Shown here: positions 1 through 9,824 of the stretch, in pieces
Layout: each line of letters starts with the position of its first letter
Position numbering within the stretch: position 1 is the stretch's first letter
Assembly (NCBI RefSeq): GCF_026151205.1
Contig: NC_087072.1
Span: forward strand, 12,562,169 to 12,626,168
Reading direction: 5' to 3'
Length of the DNA: 64,000 nucleotides
From: Bolinopsis microptera
Taxonomy: Eukaryota; Ctenophora; Tentaculata; Lobata; Bolinopsidae
Program-made: the position numbers and the translations under genes
Notes under the pieces: generated by a model
The model's database searches: none
What the model was told of the DNA's origin: nothing
Seen by the model: only the letters and a program-made list of their open reading frames with translations

Positions 1-569
1 TCGAGCTCTGTATCCTTCATTAGACTATGGTCTGATAACATGTCGTCCAGAGTGCCAGTTCTAGCATTGAAATCCCCGAGAAGAATGATATCCTCGTTCA
101 GAGGAACTCCAGCCAGGAATTCTTGAAGATCCTCTAGAGTTGACATACTGTCTTCAGTTTCCAGACCTTTTTTTCGCTTCTTGTAAGATCCATTTTTGGG
201 TGAGTCATAGACATTGATAATATAGGTGTTTCGGTCTAGGTCGAAGTAGTTAGCTTTAAGCTTAACTACAACGATATCTTCCGTGGAATTCATACGAACG
301 TTGGTTACACCAGCTTTTAAGCTTTTGTGAACTCCGATGCATACTCCACCTGAATTTGATCCCTTCCTGTTAGAGTTAAAGCAACAGTAGTTACTTAAGT
401 TGATCTCCCCTTTTGTTTCTTGCAGAGCAAAAATATCGTGGTTGTCAAGTAGTTCACGAATTTCGGTTATATCAACCTTGGCTCCTTCAATTTTGTCCCG
501 AGAGTGGTTGATATTCCAGCACAGAAACTTAAGGGAGTGGCGGGACCTCGTTGATGTGGGTTTAGTCAT
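1..569 (-). CDS. LINE ORF2, N-terminal endonuclease domain (partial)
   Basis: The frame starts at the ATG at 569-567 and runs open to base 1. It begins MTKPTSTRSRHSLKFLCWNI, then has FALQETK (magnesium-binding Glu of exonuclease-endonuclease-phosphatase enzymes), GGVCIGVHK, a YIINVY stretch and ILLGDFNARTG (catalytic DFN block). These are the ordered signatures of the LINE endonuclease that nicks target DNA for target-primed reverse transcription. The reverse transcriptase would lie beyond base 1. The start codon overlaps the ORF1 stop in ATGACTAA, suggesting termination-reinitiation. No frameshift or stop is seen in the 190 codons present. Confidence 0.88.
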   Translation of the reverse strand, partial: MTKPTSTRSRHSLKFLCWNINHSRDKIEGAKVDITEIRELLDNHDIFALQETKGEINLSNYCCFNSNRKGSNSGGVCIGVHKSLKAGVTNVRMNSTEDIVVVKLKANYFDLDRNTYIINVYDSPKNGSYKKRKKGLETEDSMSTLEDLQEFLAGVPLNEDIILLGDFNARTGTLDDMLSDHSLMKDTEL

Positions 570-3500
570 TGCTAAACCTGTTGGTGCTGCGTCTTGTTTT
601 ATCATTGTCGTGGTAGCTTATTCGGGGGAGTCGCAGGGTCTTCCTCAGACCCTCCCGGAGGCGAAGCCAAAGCATCTTTTGACCTCTCTGCCTTAGCTCG
701 AATCCAGTGTTGAACGAATAAGAATTTTGATCGCCAATTTTATCGTTTGAAAAGGTGAAGATCCTATCTTTGACATCCGGCCTGTGTTTGTGGAGCCAGC
801 TAACATGGTTTCTGGTCTCCTCATTGACGACTTGTATTCTTTCATTGATGCTAGAGTTGTTGGAGGAGGGTATCAGCGCTGAAAAGCATATTTGAGCCTT
901 TGTGGTGTTCAGTAAATGTTCGTAGAGTTCCTTCACATTGCTTACAAGACTTGATTTCTTTTTAAGGAAATCATTGCTCCCTGTGTGAATGTAAATGCAC
1001 TCAGGTCTTAGTCTTTTTATAGTGTTGTTGAGCTTCTTTGATTTTTTCAGCATATCGTAGTAACTATCTGCTTTAAAACAGTGAACATTAAACTGACTGT
1101 TAAATCGCCTCGGGTCAAACTCGTCAAAGCTCTCATCATGGATGAGAAGAACTGTGTGACGCCTGTAGCTAACCTTAGCTTCAGCGGCAGAGTTTGTTTC
1201 ACTGGAACCCCGATCGGGGGGGTTAGTATGTTCTATTCTGTTTCCGAGGTCATATTGGCGGCTTCTAGTGTTGAGGTTCTCCCGACTTCGCCTCATTTCG
1301 CTAGAGGGTCGATCGCCTCTAGAGCCCCTTTCACTGTGGTTTTTCATGTTCTGCTTGTTTGCCACCGTGAATGGCGTCTTGTTGCTTTGATCAACCCTCT
1401 CTGCCCAGGACATCTCTGCTTGCTTGGGCTCGCTTTCACCTGAACGTGCTGTGGCATCGCTGGAGCTGTTACGGTGTACTCTGAATTTCTTGCGTTTGAG
1501 TGTTGGCTTGGAGTTCCCTGTGGAAGGACTATTGAGTGCCGCTGGTATATTATTCACTGCGGGTTGTTCAGCAGCGTTTAGAGCTTGTATCGTGTCCTCT
1601 AAGTTGATCTCCAGGGTTTCAATTCTGAAACTGTTCGATGCGCTTGTGGTTTCAATTGCCTCGACGATGGGGCAAAGCTCATGTTTAAGTTCTTGGGTTG
1701 AGGCATGTGATTGATTGAGTGCAGACTTGGCAATTCCTTTCGTGGCTTTCGTCAAGTTTTCTTGGCCGATCTCGAGGGTCTCGATCCTCTGTTTGTTAGC
1801 GGAATTGGCAGATGACAATACTTTCAGAGTCGTACTTTGTATCGTGTTTAGTTCGTCCGAGAACTGAGCTTTGAAGTTGATCAGTCTCTCGAGAATTAAG
1901 TTCTGCTCGTCTACTGCTGATCTAAGTTGGTCGAGGTCGGCCCGAATTCCATTAAGCTTGGTCTCTATTGGGCCAACTTTCTTTTTAAAGATGGATGACA
2001 CACTTTTTTCAGATGTGGTTGGGGATGATAGGATGAGGTCAGAGAATGCTTTTTGTTGAAGCATCTCTTCTTTGAGTTCGAGTAGACTGTCTTGAAGTAC
2101 AGACATCGAATGTTTCAGGTCTGAGCAGTTATTGCAACCGTTCAGGGTCAGGTGATCCTCAGGGTTATCATCACGAGTTGGTTGGTTTCCATCGCTGGCT
2201 TCCGTAGTAAGCTCATTGGTGATAATCCTAGCATCATTTGTAACTGAGGCATCAGAGGTTTTTCGGTGAGATTTCTGAGTGTCACCTGAGATGGATAAGC
2301 TTTGATCATCGGTGCGTTTCCCTCTCTTTTTCTTTTTGTTGCTCTTCCCCTTTTTCTTTTTCGGAATTTTAGGGCATTGTTGTGCCTGGGGTGTTAAGAA
2401 ATCAAATTTTGTGTCGGAGCTGCCGGATAACGGTCCACCAGGGGTTATGTAATCGCCCGGGTCGTGTGGACTTGGCTCGCTATCAAAATGTTCCGTATTC
2501 TGCGACTGTATGACGTTACTACAAATCGAGTTTCCAGGTGCTTCCTCATTTGGACTATCGAACACTAGCCTAGTAATTTCGCTGCTTACGTGTCGGTTTG
2601 TGCAGAACGTAACCAGGTCAGTTTTCCTTTCCCTGGCTGAATTGCTCAGTGGGAGGCTGTTTGCTAGGAGCTCAAATTTGATCACGGTGTCCTCCAGTTT
2701 GTTTATAAGGTGTGTGACTAGTTTTGCGGTTTCCTTAGAACCAGTGGTCTCACAGGTTTCGAGAAGGTCACAGAGCTTCTTTTTGTTGGTGGTGACATTG
2801 TTGGAGCCTTTCAATCCGAGAGACGATGCTAATGACACCAGTGCGCTCTTTTTGTATGTGTTTGCTGCGTTTTTAAGGAGATCGAGTGTGATGTATCTAA
2901 ACACGATGGAGGCGCTATTGTCCAGATTAGGTACTCCGAGAACCTTCTCTTTACCCGATGTAATTCTAGCAGGCTTTTCGCAGATGTTGGACTGCTCGTT
3001 CAAATTGCTTCTTGGGTCGAAGACTGCAACTGGGGAGTTGGTGACACTTGTTTGGTCCTCACTGTGTTTGATGAAACAAGGGTCAGGAGGAGGTGGAACA
3101 CTGTTTGAGATATGGTGAGCTGTTTCATTGGTAAACGCAGGTAGACTGACGGCTGTTTCTTTAGCTGATGCTGGTGTGGTTATGTCGGCAGCAGGAGGCT
3201 CAGTTTCGTCCGGTTGCGATTCCGTTGCTTGAAGAGTTTCTGGTTCATCAATAGCTTCTACTACGTTTTCGACATACGGGATGATCAGGACTTGTTCGTC
3301 ACCGCCCTCATTTTTCTTTAGTTCAGGAGAGAAATAGCAGTGTAGATGTTTAATGGAATCTGGGTATAGAGTAACGAGGCTAAAGTTACCTAGACTGACA
3401 TCACAGACTTCGGTGTCTTCTACGGCTGGGTTAAACCTGAGAGGGGTGATACTGAGGTCTCTAGGTTTTCCTATATGTAGAATAACAAGAGGCATATTGT

Positions 3501-3738
3501 CATCTTTATGAGTGTTCTTCAGAGGCATTCTGGAGGTCCTGTCAAATGAATATATAATTCTGAGCCCGTTGAACAAGGTATTTTTGTTTGTTAGAGCTCC
3601 AACACGGTTGTTTATGGTTGCGAGCAAGGTTTTAAGGGAGTTTTTGTCCTCAGGGTGGCCAGGACTGGGTGTATTTGGCGGTAGACCTGAAGTAAGATCA
3701 TTGCACAATGCTTTCACAACACTGGGTCGCCAGAACAA
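562..3738 (-). CDS. LINE ORF1 protein with C-terminal SGNH-esterase-like domain
   Basis: A 1058-residue frame. The first 450 residues are Ser/Thr/Asn-rich with no domain I recognise. A lysine cluster around residues 455-475 (KKKKGKSNKKKKRGKR) looks like a nucleic-acid-binding or nuclear-import patch. Residues about 560-740 are helical and probably coiled coil, as expected for a LINE ORF1 that multimerises on RNA. From residue 861 an SGNH-like region starts: a block I serine in IHDES (S870) and block III GSND (920-923). The usual terminal Asp-x-x-His block appears as NTGFELRQRG, so the canonical catalytic Asp and His are not visible. ORF1-esterase fusions are known in CR1/L2 elements. Role inferred: RNA chaperone of the LINE particle. 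Confidence 0.8.
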   Translation of the reverse strand: MFWRPSVVKALCNDLTSGLPPNTPSPGHPEDKNSLKTLLATINNRVGALTNKNTLFNGLRIIYSFDRTSRMPLKNTHKDDNMPLVILHIGKPRDLSITPLRFNPAVEDTEVCDVSLGNFSLVTLYPDSIKHLHCYFSPELKKNEGGDEQVLIIPYVENVVEAIDEPETLQATESQPDETEPPAADITTPASAKETAVSLPAFTNETAHHISNSVPPPPDPCFIKHSEDQTSVTNSPVAVFDPRSNLNEQSNICEKPARITSGKEKVLGVPNLDNSASIVFRYITLDLLKNAANTYKKSALVSLASSLGLKGSNNVTTNKKKLCDLLETCETTGSKETAKLVTHLINKLEDTVIKFELLANSLPLSNSARERKTDLVTFCTNRHVSSEITRLVFDSPNEEAPGNSICSNVIQSQNTEHFDSEPSPHDPGDYITPGGPLSGSSDTKFDFLTPQAQQCPKIPKKKKGKSNKKKKRGKRTDDQSLSISGDTQKSHRKTSDASVTNDARIITNELTTEASDGNQPTRDDNPEDHLTLNGCNNCSDLKHSMSVLQDSLLELKEEMLQQKAFSDLILSSPTTSEKSVSSIFKKKVGPIETKLNGIRADLDQLRSAVDEQNLILERLINFKAQFSDELNTIQSTTLKVLSSANSANKQRIETLEIGQENLTKATKGIAKSALNQSHASTQELKHELCPIVEAIETTSASNSFRIETLEINLEDTIQALNAAEQPAVNNIPAALNSPSTGNSKPTLKRKKFRVHRNSSSDATARSGESEPKQAEMSWAERVDQSNKTPFTVANKQNMKNHSERGSRGDRPSSEMRRSRENLNTRSRQYDLGNRIEHTNPPDRGSSETNSAAEAKVSYRRHTVLLIHDESFDEFDPRRFNSQFNVHCFKADSYYDMLKKSKKLNNTIKRLRPECIYIHTGSNDFLKKKSSLVSNVKELYEHLLNTTKAQICFSALIPSSNNSSINERIQVVNEETRNHVSWLHKHRPDVKDRIFTFSNDKIGDQNSYSFNTGFELRQRGQKMLWLRLREGLRKTLRLPRISYHDNDKTRRSTNRFSND

Positions 3739-3786
3739 TTCGGTGCAGCTTGATTTGGCTTGGCCCGGCGTGATTTCTGGTGAAAC

Positions 3787-4152
3787 TTAACGAAGGGCAA
3801 CTTTGATTTCTGACTGCACGGAATCAATTGAGATTTCGGAACCTTCAAAAAAAGATCGATCACTCAGTTCAAAGGAATGACCGTCACATTTATGGAGGCC
3901 TTGGCCCTGGATCTGATACCTTTCGTACTGTAGTAGCTTCCCATCGGTGTTGATCGCTTTCAGGGATGCTACATCACCTTCCGATATGTGACGTGTTCTA
4001 TTCTGGGCTTTTATGTCCTCATCGGTGACCTTCGGAGCGGCCGCAGTGATACGGTTCGAGAAGGAGTGTCTCCTAGTACGATGTTTCTCCTGTATTAACT
4101 GGCGCGGGGACAGCGATGGTGTGTGCAGCAGTGTTTTTAGTGTCTGCTGCAT
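3787..4152 (-). CDS. Small ORF upstream of LINE ORF1, unknown function
   Basis: A 121-codon frame lying 48 bases upstream of the ORF1 start and 15 bases downstream of the next ORF, all on the same strand. The product is hydrophilic with no recognisable domain. Its composition (Ser, Gln, charged residues) resembles the ORF1 N-terminus. It may be an extra cistron of the LINE, the remains of an ORF1 extended by frameshift, or chance coding. Close same-strand packing is the only support for linking it to the element. Confidence 0.4.
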   Translation of the reverse strand: MQQTLKTLLHTPSLSPRQLIQEKHRTRRHSFSNRITAAAPKVTDEDIKAQNRTRHISEGDVASLKAINTDGKLLQYERYQIQGQGLHKCDGHSFELSDRSFFEGSEISIDSVQSEIKVALR

Positions 4153-4167
4153 ACCTCTCGATTTGAT

Positions 4168-5004
4168 TCAGGGCACTGGAGTGATTGTTGGGTCGCCGAA
4201 TCCTGTGAAGTAGGCGTCCTTGGAGGGTTCTGAGCCTTTGGGTGTTGCAAGGTTGTCAGAGTGCCGATCATACGTAGAGTTGTTAAGTTTATTCTCCTTC
4301 GGTGAGTGGACTGTTATTTCTGGGATCTGGGTTGTCATTAAGGTGATAGGTGACAACTCAGATGGGGACAGGTCTTGATTGTTGTTTGTCATAGGCGTGC
4401 CTAAGCCTTGACTGGGGCAAACTCTGATGTCCTCATTGATGGTGCCGTTAGGGTTTGGACCCACAATCCAGCTTCTTGCGAATGATCCAATTATCCCAAA
4501 AAAGGATGTTTCTGACATCATGCTGGCGTTAGGCTTGTCAGTAACAACTTGGGTTGCGTTAAGCTCATCGTTACCCTTGATTTCAATCCTACAGGGAAGA
4601 CTGGCCCGCTTCTTTTGTTTGGCTGTCTTACTATCTAACGTAGGCTCTTTGCTGTCAAGTTCACAGCGGCTAAGGATTTTGTTTCTGGATCTGGATGGGT
4701 CCTCATCGTCCTCTTCATCGTCACCATTGCTGTTGGATATCCTGTAGGGATGGTGACGGTTTGCTAGAGGTTTCCTCCCATGTATCCTGGACCTTTGGGA
4801 GCCGGTTGAACTGGTCGAGTCAGATGACCGCTGTCTCCCAGCACCACCCGAGGTCTCCTCACCGTCTTGTGGGTGACAAGTGTTGGCAAGTGGTGAGGGA
4901 GGCATGTGTTGCCGGGTACGAACTCTGCTCTCATCCAATGTATAGAGATGTGATGTACGTGTATATACATTGTCGAGTGAGCGGTGCTTGGGAAGGCTGC
5001 ACAT
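4168..5004 (-). CDS. ORF at the 5' end of the LINE, unknown function
   Basis: A 278-codon frame, disordered in character: Ser/Thr/Pro/Asn-rich, with an acidic run DGDDEEDDED-like near residue 95 (NGDDEEDDEDPSRSR) followed by basic patches. No family is recognised. It ends 15 bases before the next same-strand ORF. Such low-complexity leaders are common at the 5' side of non-LTR elements, but membership is inferred from position only. It could also be host sequence interrupted by the LINE. Confidence 0.4.
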   Translation of the reverse strand: MCSLPKHRSLDNVYTRTSHLYTLDESRVRTRQHMPPSPLANTCHPQDGEETSGGAGRQRSSDSTSSTGSQRSRIHGRKPLANRHHPYRISNSNGDDEEDDEDPSRSRNKILSRCELDSKEPTLDSKTAKQKKRASLPCRIEIKGNDELNATQVVTDKPNASMMSETSFFGIIGSFARSWIVGPNPNGTINEDIRVCPSQGLGTPMTNNNQDLSPSELSPITLMTTQIPEITVHSPKENKLNNSTYDRHSDNLATPKGSEPSKDAYFTGFGDPTITPVP

Positions 5005-5030
5005 GCCGGAAGTGAGCAGTGAGAGGTCAT

Positions 5031-5300
5031 CGCGAACTGATATTACGTATCTGCACTGGTTTACACTGGTTTACACATACGTGATATTTTATCAAATCTT
5101 ACCGTGAATGGTATGTTTGCTTGAGAATACCCAAGATAAAAACATATGAACCCAAATACTAGCAAGAAAGATATTCTGCGTCCGTAGCGGAAAAATCCCG
5201 TCATAATTCATAAACCACTAAAATCGCGATTAATTGTTATGTTTTTGGATAGGTATTTGGGTCTAATAAGTCAAATTATTAATTAATAGATCTCGGGATG
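5031..5300. other. AT-rich spacer, no gene seen
   Basis: No coding pattern or RNA gene is visible. A short direct repeat of ctggtttacact occurs near 5055-5080. It may hold the 5' end of the LINE or plain flank. Confidence 0.4.
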
Positions 5301-5398
5301 TAGTACAGATGCAGATCCGTCTGAAAAATCGATCTCCCGACATACAAAGCTTTTTAACGATTTTTGACGTTTTTGAGCCCCATTTAGGTGTTGTACTT

Positions 5399-5483
5399 GT
5401 AGGTTTACAACCTACCAGGACGCGCGCCGAGTTGGACTCGTCGACGAGTATGGAACAGATATTTTACGAGTATCACCCGTTAA
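5399..5483 (+). repeat. Short interspersed repeat, copy 1 of 3
   Basis: An 85 bp unit opening with the near-palindrome GTAGGTTTACAACCTAC, then a GC-rich block (ggacgcgcgccgag), the palindrome ACTCGTCGACGAGT, and ending tatcacccgttaa. It interrupts the left arm of the inverted-repeat element: the sequence ttaggtg stands on both sides (5384-5390 and 5486-5492), and the uninterrupted right arm shows the empty site. Eight extra bases precede the core here. Other copies lie at 48568-48652 and 52437-52529. Confidence 0.75.
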
Positions 5484-6407
5484 CATTAGGTGCCCTTTAT
5501 GGCTGATCAACTTTTCCAAACTTTTCCACGTATCTTAAGGCTACTTTTTGCCACTTTTTACCACCTTTCTTGTTTGTCGAATATCTTTAGTTTTGAACAT
5601 CGTAAAAGCTTAATTAATTAATCGAGGGTGTTCATCTTATCAGGAGGAAAAACTTTTATGCCAGACAATTTTTACGTCAGACAATCAGTTAATTGAATAA
5701 TTATCAATTAGCTAATTAGCAAACTTTAAAATTTTTTATTGGCTCAAAATTCAGAGAAACTGCACCAATGGCACAATCAAGATCGAACCGATAGCCTGCT
5801 GTACTATTACAATCATTTTATTGATTTCAATGATGAATCAGTGGGGTTAAAATAATCACATTTGTAATAAATAAAACCTCTCTGTGCCGTCAATTGTGCT
5901 AATCTAATTCTAAACCGGCCTACCTGGATTACCAGACTTCTTCTTTCCCTCAACAATCAAACCGAGTTGTTCATATCGCATTTGGTGGATGATGTAAGGT
6001 TATACATATTGAGACTCGAGCTGTATTGAATCACAATACGACACAATACGTGTATATTATATGGCCCTTAATGAGGTTTATGAGTAGTAAAGAAACGGTA
6101 ATAATTAATTCAGTGAAATGAGTTCAACGAGAGTCAGGATATTTTGGAAATTGCTTAGAGAAGACGGGACAGATCCTGATCCGGAAGTTGTGAAGTAAAA
6201 ATACCGGTTCTTTCCGCATGATATCCGGGGCCAATGATGATCACTATCAGCTCGGGATTAATGTGGGACGGATCGAAGAGCATTGAAAAGAGCGAGTTGA
6301 CATTTTAGACTTTCCGGTCTTTTCTTGCCTTCTTTGAGCTGTCAATAAGCCATGACTATGAGGCCAAGTAGACGTTTTCGTGATACACTTACAGTAAAAC
6401 CTCTCTA

Positions 6408-6470
6408 TACCGGGCCTCTCGCGGGAGAAACGAGAAGTGTACGGTATAGATACACCCCGGTATAGAGCGT
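6408..6470. repeat. Pogo/Tigger-like terminal repeat fragment
   Basis: Contains acagtaaaacctctctatac followed by cgggcctctcgcgggagaaa, the same end sequence as the interrupted copy at 42760 and the complete short element at 59336. The CAGT..AACCTC start is typical of pogo/Tigger Tc1-mariner relatives. The opposite end was not found nearby. Confidence 0.5.
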
Positions 6471-7060
6471 TTCATACCTTAGGCCTAGGGCCAATAAATT
6501 TGGTTCACAATAAATTTGGTTACCACAATTTTGGTTACCATAAATTTTAGTCACAAATTTTGCAAATTTTTAGTCTACAACAATTTTGTATCACGTTGTG
6601 ACACCCACGGTCGTTTCACTAGGTTCTGACGATACAGGGGGAGCCGCGCACTTCGTGCGCGGCGGGTCATACAACGTATGACAACAACAATTTAAGTTAA
6701 ATTTTTCGAATTTTCGAGACCATTTTCCATTCCATTTACTTTTAAAATTAAAACGACGAATTTAGTCTACCCCTTCTGAGCATTACAATTACAAATTAAG
6801 CTGCAATGCATTACTCAGGAATTTCAATAACATGACATCAGATCTAGAGTTTGTGACTCTGTATCACTAAGTTTTTCATTGTAGCGCGATGCGCTACTGT
6901 GCCGCGCCGAGCTGCGATGAATTGACATCGTCAATTAAAATTTTTCAGTACACTGTTCATTTTATTTTTCACCCTTTTTCGACTTTACCATTTTTGTCGG
7001 TACGACGTAGTTTATGTCGATATGATCCTTCAGCCGTTTCAACAGACGGCGCACGTTATA

Positions 7061-7641
7061 GGGGGGGGGGAGGGGGGCCAACGCCCCAAAAAGCCCCGGT
7101 TTCTAGGGCCCTTTTTGGATTTTCGATGCGTCTAGGGCCTTTTGGGGCCCTAGAAGTAGAATTAACTTCAATTTCATCAAGTTTGATATATGCTAAGTGC
7201 TTTAATAATATCATCTGACTACTTGCACAGTACTTTTATGTTTATTTGAGTGTATTTACATGGAGATTATGGTCCATAAACACTATCAAATAGTGGTCAG
7301 GGTCAAAAGGTCCCAAAAGGCTCCAAAAAGCCCCGATTTCTAGGGCCCTTTTTGGATTTTCCATATGTGTAGGGCCTTTTGGGGCCCTAGAATTAACTTA
7401 AATTTCATCAAGTTTGATATATGCTAAGTGCAATTTAATGATATTATCTGACTACTTGCACAGTACTTTTATGTTTATTTGAGTGTATTTACATGGAGAT
7501 TATGGTCCATAAACACTATCAATTAGTGGTCAGGGTCAAAAGGCCCCAAAAGGCCCCAAAAAGCCCCGATTTCTAGGGCCCTTTTCGGATTTTCGATGCG
7601 TCTAGGGCCTTTTAGGGCGTTGCCCCCCCCCCCCCCCCCCC
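7061..7641. mobile_element. Element with poly-G/poly-C ends and 7 bp target duplication
   Basis: The left end is G10-A-G6 followed by CCAACGCCCC. The right end is the inverse, ending in C19 at 7623-7641 preceded by ggcgttg. CGTTATA stands directly outside both ends (7054-7060 and 7641-7647), a target-site duplication. The interior is about two and a half direct repeats of roughly 240 bp, each with palindromic GGGCCC-rich boxes (tttctagggccc...). There is no coding capacity. A relative sits at 23147-24723. The G-run plus CCAAC end resembles a hAT terminal repeat with an expanded G run, which is inference. Confidence 0.65.
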
Positions 7642-8579
7642 GTTATATCTCCGCCAAAAGCACATCCAATTTGATACGTAATCGTATGAAATATGTCTAT
7701 AACTTCCTTGATTATGCACTAAGTTGGCGTTCCTCGACCAAAATTTAACGGGGAATCGTTCAAGATCACTTTCGAGGCACCTTGGCAAAAGCTTGACATA
7801 CGTTGCATGCCACTTTTCGCGCGCTGATATTTGGATACGAAACATGTATCAAGCAAAAGCTTCTTACGCTATTATGCTTTTTAATTTTATGCAGAAATAC
7901 GTCAGTAGCGTTTTTGAGCTTGTTATTCTCTTTTAAAAGCATTCCAAGTGATTTGTATAAGTGCATATATTAATTCTGAATACATTGCAAAATAATTTAT
8001 CTCGATTCATGAATTGTTTGAAAGAAGTTACAGCAATGCGCGCAATTTGATTTTGGGGAGTGTGCTTTTGGCGGAGATATAAACTGCACCTTCAACACTT
8101 CAACAGACCATGCATTGGGATGGATCTTGATTGAAGATGTCAATCCATCGAGATCGTTGCTCTGCTTCGCAGAGCAACGATCGACGACGATGCGAAGCAA
8201 GAATGCTAGTTTGCGCGGCGCCTTCGGCGAAAAGTGGCATGCAACGTATGTCAACGTCGAAGCGGCGAAGTCCTCCAAGGATGGATCGATTAAAAATGTA
8301 ATGTCCAAGAGGAGCTCTAACCCCTTATAACTTTAAGTGCAATAGGACTTTGGTACGGTTTTGTGCAGTAGGATCACGGTGATGTCATATATTAATTAAA
8401 AACAATGTAAACTTAATAATATTCTTGATACTCATATTTGCTCTACTGTCTACTGAAATTTTGTGTTTTGGTCTGCTTTAAAATTAGTCGCCGAAAAATT
8501 TTGTCTCATGAAATTTGGTTTATAACAATTTTAGTCAAAAGTTTGACTAAATTTATGGTAGACTAAATTTGTCGTTCTT

Positions 8580-8700
8580 AATATATAAGGTATACCTACC
8601 GTTCACATAGCCATGTGTATAACTATACGCGTACTGCGTGACGCGTTTGTTTTACGCGCGCTACTGCAAGCGAAGGGGCTCTGGTTAGAGCAAGGTATAC
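8580..8700. repeat. GC-rich dispersed repeat fragment
   Basis: Contains acatagccatgtgt, gcgcgctactgcaagcg and ggctctggttagagcaag. These are shared in spirit with 48790-49085 (catggctatgtg, gccactgcaagc, ggctctggatcgagcaag). Probably a fragment of the same unnamed repeat family. Confidence 0.4.
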
Positions 8701-9824
8701 CGCATTAACTTTAAGGGCCATATAATATGCACGTATTGTGTCGTATTGTGATTTAAAACAGCTCGATATGTACTTACATCACCCACCAAATGCGATATGA
8801 ACAACTCCAGGTAGGCGGTAGGCCGGTTTAGATTAGCACAATTAATGGTACAGATTATCTTAGCACTTAGACTAACCCCACTTAACTGATTCATCATTGG
8901 AATCAATAAAATTATAGTAGTAGTACAGCAGGCTATCGGTTCGATCTAGACTGTGTCATTGGTGCAGTTTCTCTGAAAATCGATAAGGCTGTATTGTAAA
9001 TGTAATTAGTTACGAAACTCTAATATTGAATATCGTATGGTTAACGTTTTTCAGTTTCAGACCTTTCCACTCTGACTCAGTAATTCCTGGTTGCTAAAAT
9101 CTGCCGAGATATTGGTGATTTAAGCATTAAGTATTCTTGAAAAGAAAAATTCACTAAGTTTTTTAATAGCATTTTTCTCCGCGTTTCATGCAATTTGATC
9201 ACTTGTGTCAGTGTGTTTTGGCGAAAAAAAAGTCCCGAAAAAAAATGTAAGTGAAAAATTTTCAAAGTTGTTTATAAAATTATTTTTCTCCGTGTTTTAA
9301 CTTTATTTAAGCTATTCCGATTATTTTGGGCCAGTAAAAAATATTTGCTAATTAGCTAATTGATAATTATCTAATTAACTGATTAATTAATAAAATGAAC
9401 ACCCTCGATTAATCTGCAAACTTTTACGATGTTCAAAACTAAAGATATTCGACAAACAAGAAAGGTGGTAAAAAGTGGTGAAAGTGGCAAAAAGTGGCCT
9501 TAATGCTTAAGACACGTGGAAAATTTGGTCAGCCATAGAGGGCACCTAATGGGACTCAAAAACGTCAAAAATCCTTAAAAAGCTTTGTGTGTCGGCAGAT
9601 CGATTTTTTCAAACGGATCTGTCTGTACTAATAAGGATTAAAAAAGCAATAAGCTAAACTTAAGGCAGTGGCAAGCTGAACACGTAAAAAGACATTAAGC
9701 GAACAAAGAATAACATGGAATGTGAAATCGAATTCCTAGTTCGATCTAATAGTAATTCCTAGATCGAACCGGTTCGATCTAATTTCTGCGTTCGATCTAA
9801 TTACATTTTGGTTACACTTAAAGT

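Larger units (their letters stand above)
1..5030 (-). mobile_element. Non-LTR retrotransposon (LINE) with four consecutive ORFs, 3' part outside the window
   Basis: Read on the minus strand, four open frames follow each other: 5004-4168, 4152-3787, 3738-562 and 569 to beyond base 1. The last encodes an apurinic-type endonuclease start, and the third ends in an SGNH-esterase-like region. That pair is known from CR1/L2-type LINEs. The 5' boundary near 5030 is a guess, because no target-site duplication can be seen with the 3' end off the window. Codon use is less AT-rich than the flanks, and no internal stop occurs in the two recognisable ORFs, so the copy looks young. The two upstream ORFs may belong to the element or may be an older insertion beside it. 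Confidence 0.75.
5301..9630. mobile_element. 4.3 kb element with long diverged terminal inverted repeats
   Basis: The outer end TAGTACAGA at 5301 is matched in inverse orientation at 9622-9630. Homology between the arms continues inward with small gaps to about 6075 on the left and 8710 on the right. Matching landmarks include the blocks around gacgtttttgag, cttgtttgtcgaatatc, cgagggtgttcat, gttcatatcgcatttggtgg and cacaatacgacacaatacg. The right arm has about 300 extra bases (9030-9330); the left arm carries the short insertion at 5399-5483. The centre has no transposase frame, but holds a second nested inverted pair (7796-7820 against 8227-8251, 25 bases, exact) and the poly-G element at 7061. 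Best read as a non-autonomous foldback or MITE-like transposon; the family is not identified. Confidence 0.65.

Noticed and set aside
1081-3118. Plus-strand frames of 96-202 codons opposite LINE ORF1
   Set aside because: Antisense shadows of the long, well-supported minus-strand ORF.
5399-5483. Hammerhead ribozyme or tRNA-derived SINE in the short repeat
   Set aside because: No CUGAUGA...GAAA core on either strand, and no convincing A and B boxes.
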